From: Pseudomonadota bacterium
GTDB lineage: Bacteria; Pseudomonadota; Alphaproteobacteria; Caulobacterales; Aquidulcibacteraceae
DNA length: 64,000 nucleotides
Direction: 5' to 3'
NCBI GenBank assembly: GCA_020161405.1
Contig: JAIUOD010000005.1
Location: 62,001-126,000 of the forward strand
In this document: one piece after another, positions 51,525 through 61,680 of the stretch
Position numbering within the stretch: the stretch's first letter is position 1
Layout: each line of letters opens with the position of its first letter
Program-made: the position numbers and the translations under genes
The notes under the pieces: model-generated
Databases searched by the model: none
Told to the model about the DNA's origin: nothing
The model's input: only the letters and a program-made list of their open reading frames with translations

Positions 51525-53725
51525 TGTCTGAAACCGCACAACTTACACAAGAAGTAATCGCCCAACACGGCATTAAGCCAGACGAATATCAAGTAATTCT
51601 TGACCGCCTTGGTCGCGCGCCAAACTTGCTTGAACTTGGTATCTTTAGCGTTATGTGGTCGGAACATTGCTCTTATAAATCTTCACGCCGTCATCTGGGT
51701 CGCTTCCCTGTTACTGGGCCGCGCGTTATTCAAGGGCCTGGGGAAAATGCGGGCGTTATTGATATTGGTGATGGGCAAGCGGCAATTTTCAAAATGGAAA
51801 GCCATAATCACCCATCATTTATCGAACCTTATCAAGGTGCGGCAACGGGTGTTGGCGGCATTATGCGCGACGTTTTCACAATGGGCGCGCGACCTATTGC
51901 ATTGACCAATGCAATCCGATTTGGCGAACCTGAAAACCAACATACAAAGCGCCTTTTAAGTGGCGTGGTTGCGGGAATTGGCGGTTATGGCAATTGCGTT
52001 GGCGTTCCTACCATTTGCGGCGAAACCAATTTTGATAAATCATACAACGGCAATATCCTTGTAAATGCCATGTGCGTTGGTTTGGCTGAACAGGATAAGA
52101 TTTTCTATTCACGCGGTGCAAAAGTTGGCTCACCTATCGTTTATTTTGGTTCAAAAACAGGCCGCGACGGTATTCATGGCGCAACAATGGCATCGGCTGA
52201 ATTTGATGAGGGTGCAGAAGAAAAACGCCCAACAGTTCAAGTTGGCGACCCGTTCATGGAAAAATTGCTGATTGAGGCAACCCTTGAACTTATGCAGACC
52301 GATTGTATCGAAGCGATTCAAGATATGGGCGCTGCGGGTTTAACCTCTTCATCAGTTGAAATGGCAGGGAAAGAAGGCCTTGGAATTGTTCTTAAAATGA
52401 ATGATGTGCCTGTGCGTGAAACCCACATGACACCTTATGAAATGATGCTTTCTGAATCCCAAGAACGCATGCTCGCAATCCTAAAACCGGGTGAGGAGCA
52501 TATTGCAAAAGCCATTATGGAAAAATGGGATTTGGATTATGCAGTTATTGGTTACACAACCGATACAGGCCGCATGGTTCTTGAATTTGATGGCGAAGTG
52601 GTTTGCGATATTCCAGTTGGCCCGTTGTCGTCTGATGCGCCAAACTATGACCGCCCATGGGTCGAGACACCAAAACAGCCTATTGTAACTTCACGTGAAA
52701 TTGGTGAATTGGGTGATGTTAATGAAGCGCTTTTGAAATTGCTTTCATGCCCTGATGTTGCGTCAAAACGCTGGATTTGGGAACAATATGATAGGCATGT
52801 TATGGCGGACACATTGGCGGCATCTGATAAACCATCGGATGCAGGATTGGTTCGTATTCATGGCACAAATAAAGCATTGGCAATTACCAATGATTGCACA
52901 CCGCGCTATGTGCTTAATGACCCGTTTGAAGGCGGCAAACAAGTTGTTGCCGAAAGCTATCGTAATATTATTGCAACGGGCGCAGAACCAATTGCAATCA
53001 CCGACAATTTAAATTTCGGAAACCCTGAAAAACCTGAAACTATGGGGCAGATTGTTGGCGCAATTAATGGCATGATTGAAGCCTGTAAAATTCTTGAATA
53101 TCCTGTCGTTTCGGGCAATGTGTCCCTTTATAATGAAACAATGGGTAATGCTATTTTGCCAACACCTGTTGTGGGCGGCGTTGGACTTATCCAAGATTAT
53201 CGCAAAGCCATTGGTTATGGCGGCCTTGTAGAAGGTGATGTAATTTTCCTTATTGGTGAAACTACTGATTCAATGGGCGCAAGTTTGGTATTACGCGAAC
53301 TTGTTGGGCGCGAAGATGGCGCGCCGCCAAAAGTTGATTTGGAACTTGAAAAAAGCACAGCGCAAATCATTTCAAAACTAATCTCTGATGATTTGCTTGA
53401 GGCGTGTCATGATTTATCCGATGGCGGCCTTGCCCTTGGTTTGGCAAAAGTTGCGATGGCATCTGATATTGGTATTGTTGGCATGATTGACGATGATTTA
53501 CCAAAAACCGCCGCCCTTTTCGCCGAAGATCAAGCACGTTATCTAATTGCTGTCGATGCCGAAAATGAAGCAATTGTGCATGAAACAATCGTTAAATCTG
53601 GCCTTAAATTAAGTAAAATTGGCGTTTGCGCAGGCGATAGTTTGGAAATTGCGGGTGCGTTAAACCTAAAAGTTTCTAAAATGCGCGATACATGGGAAAA
53701 TTGGCTGCCGCAATTTATGGGGTAA
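51524..53725 (+). CDS. purL: Phosphoribosylformylglycinamidine synthase, large subunit
   Basis: A 733-residue ATP-dependent synthase. It is the short bacterial form that works with PurS and PurQ, as shown by length and by the presence of both partners. Signatures: LGIFSVMWSEHCSYKSS (about 36-52), FKMESHNHPSFIEPYQGAATGVGGI (about 88-112), and the second half EACHDLSDGGLALGLAK. It is coupled to the lipoprotein by the TAATG overlap. purC and purS lie at 55.5-56.5 kb on the same strand, so the pathway genes are clustered but not contiguous. Confidence 0.96.
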   Translation: MSETAQLTQEVIAQHGIKPDEYQVILDRLGRAPNLLELGIFSVMWSEHCSYKSSRRHLGRFPVTGPRVIQGPGENAGVIDIGDGQAAIFKMESHNHPSFIEPYQGAATGVGGIMRDVFTMGARPIALTNAIRFGEPENQHTKRLLSGVVAGIGGYGNCVGVPTICGETNFDKSYNGNILVNAMCVGLAEQDKIFYSRGAKVGSPIVYFGSKTGRDGIHGATMASAEFDEGAEEKRPTVQVGDPFMEKLLIEATLELMQTDCIEAIQDMGAAGLTSSSVEMAGKEGLGIVLKMNDVPVRETHMTPYEMMLSESQERMLAILKPGEEHIAKAIMEKWDLDYAVIGYTTDTGRMVLEFDGEVVCDIPVGPLSSDAPNYDRPWVETPKQPIVTSREIGELGDVNEALLKLLSCPDVASKRWIWEQYDRHVMADTLAASDKPSDAGLVRIHGTNKALAITNDCTPRYVLNDPFEGGKQVVAESYRNIIATGAEPIAITDNLNFGNPEKPETMGQIVGAINGMIEACKILEYPVVSGNVSLYNETMGNAILPTPVVGGVGLIQDYRKAIGYGGLVEGDVIFLIGETTDSMGASLVLRELVGREDGAPPKVDLELEKSTAQIISKLISDDLLEACHDLSDGGLALGLAKVAMASDIGIVGMIDDDLPKTAALFAEDQARYLIAVDAENEAIVHETIVKSGLKLSKIGVCAGDSLEIAGALNLKVSKMRDTWENWLPQFMG

Positions 53726-53730
53726 AATTA

Positions 53731-54504
53731 ATGGCGAAAATTTATAAAGGGAAATTTTTAATACCTATTTTCGCCATATTCCCTTTTTTACTTTTGGGAT
53801 GCAGTAGCGCACCATCAATAGAAAATTCCGGCCAATGCACTGGCAAAATTGGCATTGCACGAAATATTAATCTTGCACAATTTAAAAGCCAAAATTTTGG
53901 TTCGATTGGCTTTCAAAAACTTGATTTGAAGCCTTATGAAGTGGTTTTAACATTTGATGACGGGCCCACAGAAGATGTTACTCCATCAATAATTTCAACC
54001 CTTAAAGATAATTGCACCAATGCGACTTTTTTTATGGTTGGCAATAATATTGAAAAGAATGCGCAAATTGGGCGTGAGGTTTTAAAATCTGGCAATTCAA
54101 TTGGGCTTCATTCTTATTCACATCTTTCAATGCAAAGCCTTGATAATGCGGCACAAATAGAAGATTTTGAGCATGTAAGGCAAGTTGCAAAAAATGCCTT
54201 TGGCAATAAATTTGCGCCTTTTTATAGGTTTCCATTTCTTAAAAATACCGATAATCTAATCGGGCATGCCAATGATAATGGCTTTAATATAATGTCGGTA
54301 GATGTGATTGCCTATGATTGGGAAGTAAATGCAACATCCGAAACTATTATCAATAATGTTTTAAATGGGCTTGAAAAAAATAATAATTCGGGGATTGTTT
54401 TGATGCATGATAATCAAAAAATTAATATCGAAACTTTGCCAAAATTATTAGACGCATTAAAAGCGAAAAATTATAAAATCGTCAAACTTGAATATCGTGA
54501 TTAG
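53731..54504 (+). CDS. Polysaccharide deacetylase-family lipoprotein
   Basis: A 257-residue protein from the ATG at 53731, 5 nt after the purL stop; the upstream in-frame ATG at 53692 lies inside purL. Lipobox LLLGC with Cys near residue 24. The NodB deacetylase domain shows TFDDGPTEDVTPSII (metal-binding Asp-Asp), HSYSHLSM (metal-binding His pair) and the C-terminal VLMHDNQKI. It should remove acetyl groups from a wall or surface sugar in the envelope. The position after purL suggests co-transcription without functional link. Confidence 0.85.
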   Translation: MAKIYKGKFLIPIFAIFPFLLLGCSSAPSIENSGQCTGKIGIARNINLAQFKSQNFGSIGFQKLDLKPYEVVLTFDDGPTEDVTPSIISTLKDNCTNATFFMVGNNIEKNAQIGREVLKSGNSIGLHSYSHLSMQSLDNAAQIEDFEHVRQVAKNAFGNKFAPFYRFPFLKNTDNLIGHANDNGFNIMSVDVIAYDWEVNATSETIINNVLNGLEKNNNSGIVLMHDNQKINIETLPKLLDALKAKNYKIVKLEYRD

Positions 54505-54513
54505 TTTTTGATT

Positions 54514-54702
54514 TTAATATTTTCTATCGCGCCCTTGGCATGAATGATTATTATCATTCCATACGCCGCCATTGGCATAGCAATCTTGGCGCATTGCATC
54601 CCAACGCGCTTGGCGTTTTTGTGGGTCTGTTTCAACGGGTGCAAGCGCGCAAGCACCAATGGCAAAACTTGATATAATCATAAGAAAAATCGTGCGTTTC
54701 AT
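54514..54702 (-). CDS. Small cysteine-rich lipoprotein (second of a tandem pair)
   Basis: A 62-residue lipoprotein from the ATG at 54702. Lipobox IGAC with Cys17. The mature part holds QDCYANGGVWNDNNHSCQG, a C-x(n)-GG-x-W-x(n)-C pattern also present in the gene upstream. The start overlaps that gene's stop (ATGA), so the two are co-translated. No family is recognised. It converges with the deacetylase gene. Confidence 0.65.
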   Translation of the reverse strand: MKRTIFLMIISSFAIGACALAPVETDPQKRQARWDAMRQDCYANGGVWNDNNHSCQGRDRKY

Positions 54703-54938
54703 TTTTTCTTCCATTTTGCCCAAGGATATTGCTTTTTAAACTCATCCTCATTTCTTGAATAAGTTTGGTCAGGCTTTGCGCCTTTGCAAAATTTATTTTC
54801 ATAATCCCAAGTGCCACCATGTTTAAAACAATCATTAATGGCATTTTTTTGGATTTGTTCGCGGTCAAACATAGACGCGCAAGAAGAAAGGCTTAGCAAT
54901 CCAATAAGAAGAAAAGATTGCATAAGCCTTTTTTTCAT
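54699..54938 (-). CDS. Small cysteine-rich lipoprotein (first of a tandem pair)
   Basis: A 79-residue lipoprotein. Lipobox LSSC with Cys20. The block NDCFKHGGTWDYENKFCKG resembles the CYANGGVWNDNNHSC block of the following gene, so they are likely duplicates. A Lys/Trp-rich tail (KKQYPWAKWKKK) follows. It starts directly after the DUF1476 stop (54939) on the same strand, so the three form one unit. Function is unknown. Confidence 0.65.
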   Translation of the reverse strand: MKKRLMQSFLLIGLLSLSSCASMFDREQIQKNAINDCFKHGGTWDYENKFCKGAKPDQTYSRNEDEFKKQYPWAKWKKK

Positions 54939-55256
54939 TTAAGCACCCAATTCGCTACGGGCTTGTTCAAGTGATTTTGCCATTTCGCGTTCGATTTGGT
55001 GATCTGAAACCTCAATTTTTGCAGCAGCAAAATCAGATTTCAATTTATTAATAACATCTTGTTCGCCAGCTTCTTTGAGGTCTTCAACAACTAGGCTTGT
55101 GGCATATGCGTTTGCTTTATCACCATCTAAACCCAAAAGTTCTGCTGCCCAAAGGCCAACCAATTTATTGCGGCGGGCATTAGCTTTGAATTCAGCCTCT
55201 TCTTTGGTTGCAAATTTACGTTCTTCTGCTTTTTCGCGATCATCAAATTGGGTCAT
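54939..55256 (-). CDS. F1-ATPase zeta-type inhibitor (DUF1476)
   Basis: A 105-residue protein from the ATG at 55256; the long upstream in-frame extension to 55355 has no similarity to the family. The sequence MTQFDDREKAEERKFATKEEAEFKANARRNKLVGLWAAELLG matches DUF1476, the zeta subunit that blocks reverse rotation of the F1Fo-ATP synthase in Alphaproteobacteria. The N-terminal inhibitory helix and the four-helix core are visible. Divergent from purC with a 283-bp gap. It is a strong alphaproteobacterial marker. Confidence 0.85.
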   Translation of the reverse strand: MTQFDDREKAEERKFATKEEAEFKANARRNKLVGLWAAELLGLDGDKANAYATSLVVEDLKEAGEQDVINKLKSDFAAAKIEVSDHQIEREMAKSLEQARSELGA

Positions 55257-55539
55257 TTTTAAAATACAACTCTCAGTGTTTAAATTATACTTCCAAATAT
55301 ATTTCCTTTGCGTTTGAATCAAGGCTTTCGAAAGTATTAGTCTGTGGAAATGCATTATTTTGCGCTTAAATATAATTTAGACGGATTTGTGTAATAAATA
55401 TATGAACGCAAACCGTAAAATTACGCCAAAAGGCGCATTCCAAAGTTGATTGTAATAGATAGTATGTGCTAGTCATCGCCCGATTAGTTATATGTAATTG
55501 CCAATTAAATTTTTGGCACAATTTATAGAGGATTAAACA

Positions 55540-56286
55540 ATGTCTAGGCGCAAAAAAATATATGAAGGTAAAGCCAAAATCCTTTATGAAGGTCCTGAAC
55601 CTGGTACATTGATTCAATATTTCAAAGATGATGCTACCGCCTTTAATGCTCAAAAACACGCAATCATCGAAGGTAAAGGGGTTTTAAATAACCGCATTTC
55701 TGAATTCATTATGGGGCATTTGAACTCAATTGGGGTTCCAACCCATTTTATTCGCCGCCTTAATATGCGCGAACAATTAATTCGTGAAGTTGAAATCATC
55801 CCGCTTGAAGTTGTGGTTCGTAACATTTCGGCGGGTTCTATTTCTAAAAAGCTTGGCATTGCCGAAGGTGAGGTTCTTCCCCGTTCTATCGTGGAATTCT
55901 ATTATAAAAATGATGAATTGGGCGATCCAATGGTTGCCGAAGAACATATTACGGCATTTAATTGGGCAACTACCCAAGAGCTTGATGATATTATGGCGCT
56001 TGCATTGCGTATCAATGATTATCTATCTGGTATTTTTGCCGCAGTTGGTATTCGCCTTGTAGATTTCAAATTGGAATTTGGGCGCTTGTTTGAAGGTGAA
56101 ATGGTTCGCACGGTTTTGGCTGATGAAATCAGCCCTGATTCTTGCCGCCTTTGGGATGCAAAAAGCAATAATAAACTTGATAAAGACCGCTTCCGTCAAG
56201 ATATGGGCGGCCTTTCAGAAGCATATACCGAAGTTGCCACCCGCCTTGGCATTTTCAAAGATCCAAATTCTGCACTAGAAGCATAA
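55540..56286 (+). CDS. purC: SAICAR synthase
   Basis: A 248-residue enzyme that joins CAIR and aspartate in purine synthesis. [29 protein letters not shown] (start), [14 protein letters not shown] and [28 protein letters not shown] are typical of bacterial PurC. Length is normal. It starts after a 283-bp gap from the DUF1476 gene on the other strand, and purS follows 13 nt later. A weak ribosome site (AGAGGA) lies at the right distance. Confidence 0.95.
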   Translation: MSRRKKIYEGKAKILYEGPEPGTLIQYFKDDATAFNAQKHAIIEGKGVLNNRISEFIMGHLNSIGVPTHFIRRLNMREQLIREVEIIPLEVVVRNISAGSISKKLGIAEGEVLPRSIVEFYYKNDELGDPMVAEEHITAFNWATTQELDDIMALALRINDYLSGIFAAVGIRLVDFKLEFGRLFEGEMVRTVLADEISPDSCRLWDAKSNNKLDKDRFRQDMGGLSEAYTEVATRLGIFKDPNSALEA

Positions 56287-56299
56287 TATAGAGGCTAAA

Positions 56300-56542
56300 A
56301 TGAAAGTTCGCGTAGATATCAAACTTAAAAACGGCGTTTTAGACCCACAAGGCCGCGCTATTACACACGCCCTACACGGCCTTGGTTTTGATGAAGTACA
56401 AGATGTTCATATTGGCAAAACAATTATGCTTGAACTAAATGAAACCGATGAAGCCAAAGCCAAAGCACGCGCCGATGAAATGGCGAAAAAGCTATTGGCA
56501 AATTTGGTTATTGAATCTTACGATATTAAAATCGCCGATTAA
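56300..56542 (+). CDS. purS: FGAM synthase subunit PurS
   Basis: An 80-residue protein that bridges PurL and PurQ. VRVDIKLKNGVLDPQGRAITHALHGLGFDEVQDVHIGKTIMLEL matches PurS in full. The purS-type complex agrees with the short PurL at 51.5 kb. It is co-transcribed with purC. A YfbK-like gene follows after about 80 nt. Confidence 0.95.
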   Translation: MKVRVDIKLKNGVLDPQGRAITHALHGLGFDEVQDVHIGKTIMLELNETDEAKAKARADEMAKKLLANLVIESYDIKIAD

Positions 56543-56622
56543 TCTTTTTTTCGCCTTATTCTCACCCTTTAATCGCCCCAAATAAAGATAATTTATGATT
56601 GGGTTAGTTATTGGAGGATGAA

Positions 56623-58503
56623 ATGGCAAAAAAGTATTTTGCAAATATCGCAAACACACTTGCGACAATTGGATTTGTTGGCGCACAAATTGGCGCAGTT
56701 TCTTTAATGAGCTTTGCGCCAGTAAATGCGCAAAATGCAAAAGTTATTAAAAGCAAATATTATGGCGAAGATATTAGTGAAATGGATTTTAAATGTCCGA
56801 CGCCAAAATATGATAGCGAAGACGCAAGAAATTACGGCTCAAGAACCAAAACATTAAGTGCGCCATCTGTTGCACATTTACCTGCCTCAGTACCTCCTCC
56901 GCCGCCGCCTGCGCCACCGCTACTTGTAGAACGTAAGACTGCAACAATATCTAATATTGCACCATCGCCAGTTGAAGAAAGCAATATTGCTGCGCAAGAT
57001 ACATCGCAAGTTGTTGCAATTACTGGAACTAAAATGGCAAAGCCTGTTCCAAATTCAGCACCAAATCCTTATGCAATCGCCGGTGAACCCAATACAGAAG
57101 CCTATCCAAAATCAACCATTAATAGCGTTAAATCGGTTGCAGATCAGCCTGTCTCAACATTTGCAATGGAAGTTGATAGTGCATCATATGCCAATTCACG
57201 GCGCATGATAAATCAAGGCGAAATTCCTGGTAAAGATGAAGTTAGGGTTGAAGAATTTTTGAATTATTTCAAATATCAATATCAAAATCCAAGCGATAAA
57301 AACGCGCCATTTTCAACCAATGTGACTGTTGCGCCGTCGCCATGGAATAAAGACAAAAAAATTGTTCATATTGGCCTTCAAGGTTATAGCAAAACCCAAA
57401 GCCAAAGACCGCCATTAAATCTTGTCTTGTTACTTGATGTTTCAGGTTCTATGTCTGACGAAAATAAATTACCACTTGCAAAAAAAGCAATCCGTACTTT
57501 GTTGCCGCAATTAGATAGCCGTGATCATGTTTCAATGGTAGTTTATGCGGGCGCAAGTGGCGTGGTTTTGAACCCTACCAAAGGCAATGAAACCCGCGAT
57601 ATAGTTTGTGCAATGGAAAACCTTCAAGCTGGCGGCTCTACTGCGGGCGGGCAAGGGATTGAGCTTGCATATAAATTGGCACAGCAAAATTTCCAAAAAG
57701 ATGGCGTTAATCGCATCGCCCTTCTGACTGATGGTGATTTTAATGTTGGGATTTATGACCCTGAAAGATTAAAATCTATTATTGCCAAAAAACGTGAAAG
57801 CGGAATTTATTTATCTGTTTTTGGCTTTGGTGGTGATAATTATGATGATGAAACCATGCAGGCCTTGGCACAAAATGGAAATGGTATTGCCGCCTATGTT
57901 GATACTTTAAGTGAAGCACGCAAAATCTTCCGTGATGATTTTAGTGCAAATATGTTCCCCATTGCCAATGATGTAAAAGCGCAAGTTGAATTTAACCCAA
58001 AAAGCGTGGCTGAATGGCGCCTTGTTGGTTATGAAACCCGCGCTTTGAACCGCGAAGATTTTAATAATGATAAAGTTGATGCCGGTGAAATTGGTGCTGG
58101 CCATCAAGTTACCGCGATTTATGAAATTACGCCAATTGGTGCAAAAATGGTCAATGACCCGCTTAGATACCAAAATGATGCGCAAGTGACACCTTCAAAA
58201 AATGGCGAAATCGCATTCTTAAGGTTGCGCTATAAATTACCAGGTGAAAACCAATCAAAACTAATTGAGCGCGCAATTACACCTAAGGATGAATTTAATA
58301 ATTTAACAAGTGCACCAAACTCAACTAAATTTGCACTTGCTGTGGCATCATTTGGTCAAAAACTTCGCCAAGATCCATGGATTGGTGATTATAAATATAG
58401 CGATATTATCAACCTTGCCCAATCTTCAGAGGGCGCAGTCACAAGCGGATTGGATAAAGAATTTATCGAGCTTGTAAAAAAGGCCGATAGTCTAAGTAAA
58501 TAA
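56623..58503 (+). CDS. YfbK-like protein with von Willebrand A domain
   Basis: A 626-residue protein from the ATG at 56623, with GGAGG 5 nt upstream. A signal-like hydrophobic segment (about 8-33) is followed by a Pro-rich linker (PPPPPPAPP) and a short conserved block (AMEVDSASYANSRRMINQGEIPGKDEVRVEEFLNYFKY). The vWA domain (about 265-445) has a full MIDAS: LLLDVSGSMSD, the Thr-containing GGSTAGGQGIELA and LLTDGDFNVGIYDPERL. The C-terminal part (about 460-620) fits DUF3520. YfbK-type proteins are exported and poorly studied. Not in operon with kinases on the other strand. Confidence 0.8.
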   Translation: MAKKYFANIANTLATIGFVGAQIGAVSLMSFAPVNAQNAKVIKSKYYGEDISEMDFKCPTPKYDSEDARNYGSRTKTLSAPSVAHLPASVPPPPPPAPPLLVERKTATISNIAPSPVEESNIAAQDTSQVVAITGTKMAKPVPNSAPNPYAIAGEPNTEAYPKSTINSVKSVADQPVSTFAMEVDSASYANSRRMINQGEIPGKDEVRVEEFLNYFKYQYQNPSDKNAPFSTNVTVAPSPWNKDKKIVHIGLQGYSKTQSQRPPLNLVLLLDVSGSMSDENKLPLAKKAIRTLLPQLDSRDHVSMVVYAGASGVVLNPTKGNETRDIVCAMENLQAGGSTAGGQGIELAYKLAQQNFQKDGVNRIALLTDGDFNVGIYDPERLKSIIAKKRESGIYLSVFGFGGDNYDDETMQALAQNGNGIAAYVDTLSEARKIFRDDFSANMFPIANDVKAQVEFNPKSVAEWRLVGYETRALNREDFNNDKVDAGEIGAGHQVTAIYEITPIGAKMVNDPLRYQNDAQVTPSKNGEIAFLRLRYKLPGENQSKLIERAITPKDEFNNLTSAPNSTKFALAVASFGQKLRQDPWIGDYKYSDIINLAQSSEGAVTSGLDKEFIELVKKADSLSK

Positions 58504-58517
58504 TTATTATATCAAAA

Positions 58518-61500
58518 TCATATTGCCGCTGATGATATTATATTGTCGGCGGCATTATTTTTTTCAATCGCAAGCGAAATGCCATTAATCAAGCCATCTG
58601 GAGTAAACGGTTTGGCAATATGCATATCAGCGCCCGCTTTTTTTGCTTCATCAATATGATGTGACATTGCATTTGCAGAAAGCGCAATCATTGGTGTATG
58701 GCTTAATTTATTTGCTTTTTGATATGCACACATTTTTTCCAATGCACTTAAACCATCCATAACTGGCATTTGTAAATCCATTAGAACCACATCAAATTTC
58801 TGTTGTTTGAATTGCTCAAGGGCCTGTTTACCGTTTTCACAAAGTACAAGCTCTATACCCAATGGCTTTAATATTAATTCTAATATTCTGCGGTTTGTTT
58901 CATTATCATCAGCAGCGAGTACCCGAATAATTTCATCATTTTGAATTACATCATTCGCCGCATTTTTTATTGTGTCTTCTTGCGGTGTTTCAATTGATTT
59001 AACACTGAAAGTAAATGTGAATTTAGTGCCTTTTCCTAATTTTGAACTTACCGCTATATCACCGCCCATCAATTTTGATAGATTTTTTGATATTGCAAGA
59101 CCAAGGCCAGAACCACCATGTTCACGCGTAATTGAACCATCAACTTGTTCAAAACGTTCAAAAAGGGTTTGAACATTTTCTTCTGAAATGCCCATTCCAG
59201 TATCAATAATATCAATTGTGATTTTCGAATTTCTATTCTTATCAGGTTTATTGCATTTTACTTTCATTGTAACGCCACCAGATTTTGTGAATTTAATGGC
59301 ATTTGATAAAAGATTTGAAACAACCTGTTTGATCCGCGTTGGGTCACCAAGATATGTTTTATCAACATAATCATCAATTATCGTATTGAACGCAATTCCC
59401 TTTTCCTCTGCTTTGACTTTAAATAAAGCGCCAGAGGCATTCAACGCGTCTTTTAAATTAAAATTAGTCTGTTCAATTTCAAGGCGGCCAGATTCAACAC
59501 GTGCCAAATCCAAAATATCATTTAATAGACTTTTTAAAGTCTCACCGGAAGATTCAACTAATTTGACCATTTCATATTGGTCTTTATCAAGTTTTGTTCC
59601 TGATAATACTGATGCAACCGCAATAACGCCATTTAATGGGGTTCTTATTTCATGGCTCATATTTGCCAAGAATTCTGATTTAACGCGGCTTGCTTTTTTA
59701 GCTTCGTCAAGCGCTTTGGTTAAAGTATCGCGGCGCGCGACTTCTTCTGTAATATCCGTGGCAATGGCAACATATCTTGAACCGCGTTTTGACCCGCCAT
59801 TTGCAAGCGTTAAAACTACGCGTAAATATAATTGCTTGCCGTCTTCAAGAATGATTTTATGCTCATAAATTTGTGCTTTATGCGTCTGACTAAGGGCATT
59901 GCGTGCGGCAATATGTTTTACCGCTTCTTCACGTGGCGTTGCATTACGGATTTTGCTTGATTGGGTTTCAAAATCATCACTGGCATCAATTCCAAATAAT
60001 GAAGCATCGCCAAATATCTCAATAATATTACCGCGAGTGTCAGTTGTAAGAATTATAGATCGGCCAGAAGTAAGGGCCATATTAAGCAATGATTTAGCGC
60101 CAGTTTCCTTAACCAAAGCGGTCATCAATTGCCTTTGGCGTTTAATATCTTCGCTTACATCTGTTGTAACGGCAATTACACGACCGTTAAATTCAGATGG
60201 TTTGCCTTCAACATAAACATTAGTTTTGGCATCAATTACTTCACCATTAACAAAAGTATATTTATGAAGCGCAGATTGAATTTCGCCTGTTTCTTCTGCA
60301 TAATCGATTAATTCATCAATGATTTGTTGGCTTTCTTCACCAAGCCCCTCAATAATCATTTGCTGCAACATTTCTGAAGTATAGCCATTTTCAAGATATT
60401 TATCTAAAGATAATTGCGAGCTTATGTTTCCAAAAGTTTCAATTGTTCCGTTTTTATAATCTTTTTCGATAACAACTGCTTTTGCCGATTCCAATGCTAA
60501 TTGTAAAACTTGGCGTGCTTTATTAGCATTTTCTAATGAAGTTTTCATAATGGTTTGGTCAACAATAATGCCACTTAAACCAATAGCATCGCCTTTATCA
60601 TCAAGAATGCTATCGCCATGCAAGAAAATATGACGATAATTTCCATCATCCCCCATTATTGAAAATTCAATACTGAATGGCGTTTTTGTTTTACGCGCAT
60701 GGCGTGTGCATTCAATATAATTATCACGGTCTTCTGGCTTTAATAATTGCATAAATTCTTCGCGATTTGGAACACCGCGCTTTTCATCGCGCCCAAGCGC
60801 AAGAAAAGTTCCTTTTGACCAGCTATGCAAATTCTCTTCATAATACCAATTATAAAGTCCAACACCTGCTGCAAGCTCTAATTTTTCGCGTTGGAATTTT
60901 TCAATTTCAAACTTCTCTACATGCGATAATGAAGATTTCACTTCATTGGCTAGTTTAACTTCGGATAAGAAACCATTTTGTGAAAGTTGAATAATTCTTT
61001 CTGCAATTAGGAAAATTGCATATCCGAAAAACAAAACTATCCCCATAGGTGAAAAATCATGGTGGGAGAAAAATTCCACAGTAGAACCAATAAATGAAGC
61101 ACTTATTATTGTTATAAGACCTGCAAACATAGCGCGTGGCACTAATGAGCTTTGCGATATAAAAATCAAACAATGCGCCGCAATATAAAATGCGCCTGCC
61201 GCGTGCGAAAAGTTTCCACCCTTTATTACAAAGCAAATATAAACCGAACCCGTAAGCATAAAACGCAATATCGAATGAAAAACTAGTTCATTTTCGATTT
61301 CCATCGGGCTTTGGCTTTTGTCGGTAATAGCCTCATTTAGGCCAATTAAAGCATATTTTTGAATATAGCTTAAACCAAATAGAATACAAAAAGCCGTAAA
61401 AGCTAAAACGGGGCCAGACATCGTATAAACCGCAAATACAGTTATAATGCGCCCGATTAAAAAGTCAGAAGTAAACCGTCCAAAAAGCTCTAATGTACGC

Positions 61501-61583
61501 CCAATGGCAAGATATTGTGCATCCAACGATATATTTTCTATATCATGAAAATGTTTTACAATTGGAATGTTTTTAAATTTCAT
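58518..61583 (-). CDS. Membrane hybrid sensor histidine kinase with REC domain
   Basis: A 1021-residue sensor. Membrane helices in the first 200 residues (about 45-75, 105-125, 130-147, 153-172, 178-200), then three PAS-like units (about 235-350, 355-480, 490-615). HisKA with phospho-His644 (NMSHEIRTPLNGVIAVASVL), HATPase (about 745-862, NLLSNAIKFT, DTGMGIS, GGSGLGLAISKNL) and a receiver domain with Asp936 (DVVLMDLQMPVMDG). No output domain or Hpt follows, so phosphate must go to another protein. Close paralogue of the next gene. Confidence 0.92.
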   Translation of the reverse strand: MKFKNIPIVKHFHDIENISLDAQYLAIGRTLELFGRFTSDFLIGRIITVFAVYTMSGPVLAFTAFCILFGLSYIQKYALIGLNEAITDKSQSPMEIENELVFHSILRFMLTGSVYICFVIKGGNFSHAAGAFYIAAHCLIFISQSSLVPRAMFAGLITIISASFIGSTVEFFSHHDFSPMGIVLFFGYAIFLIAERIIQLSQNGFLSEVKLANEVKSSLSHVEKFEIEKFQREKLELAAGVGLYNWYYEENLHSWSKGTFLALGRDEKRGVPNREEFMQLLKPEDRDNYIECTRHARKTKTPFSIEFSIMGDDGNYRHIFLHGDSILDDKGDAIGLSGIIVDQTIMKTSLENANKARQVLQLALESAKAVVIEKDYKNGTIETFGNISSQLSLDKYLENGYTSEMLQQMIIEGLGEESQQIIDELIDYAEETGEIQSALHKYTFVNGEVIDAKTNVYVEGKPSEFNGRVIAVTTDVSEDIKRQRQLMTALVKETGAKSLLNMALTSGRSIILTTDTRGNIIEIFGDASLFGIDASDDFETQSSKIRNATPREEAVKHIAARNALSQTHKAQIYEHKIILEDGKQLYLRVVLTLANGGSKRGSRYVAIATDITEEVARRDTLTKALDEAKKASRVKSEFLANMSHEIRTPLNGVIAVASVLSGTKLDKDQYEMVKLVESSGETLKSLLNDILDLARVESGRLEIEQTNFNLKDALNASGALFKVKAEEKGIAFNTIIDDYVDKTYLGDPTRIKQVVSNLLSNAIKFTKSGGVTMKVKCNKPDKNRNSKITIDIIDTGMGISEENVQTLFERFEQVDGSITREHGGSGLGLAISKNLSKLMGGDIAVSSKLGKGTKFTFTFSVKSIETPQEDTIKNAANDVIQNDEIIRVLAADDNETNRRILELILKPLGIELVLCENGKQALEQFKQQKFDVVLMDLQMPVMDGLSALEKMCAYQKANKLSHTPMIALSANAMSHHIDEAKKAGADMHIAKPFTPDGLINGISLAIEKNNAADNIISSAAI

Positions 61584-61680
61584 ATTGATACTATAATATG
61601 AAATTGCAAATATTGTTTTAATTCAATTTGATAGCATGTAAAAAAACTTTATTTTTTACACATCAATTATGCACCACATA

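Noticed and set aside
58523..58556. Terminator after the vWA gene (TGCCGC/GCGGCA)
   Set aside because: Only 6 bp pair around a 19-nt loop, and the sequence is also the coding end of the convergent kinase gene; too weak to call.
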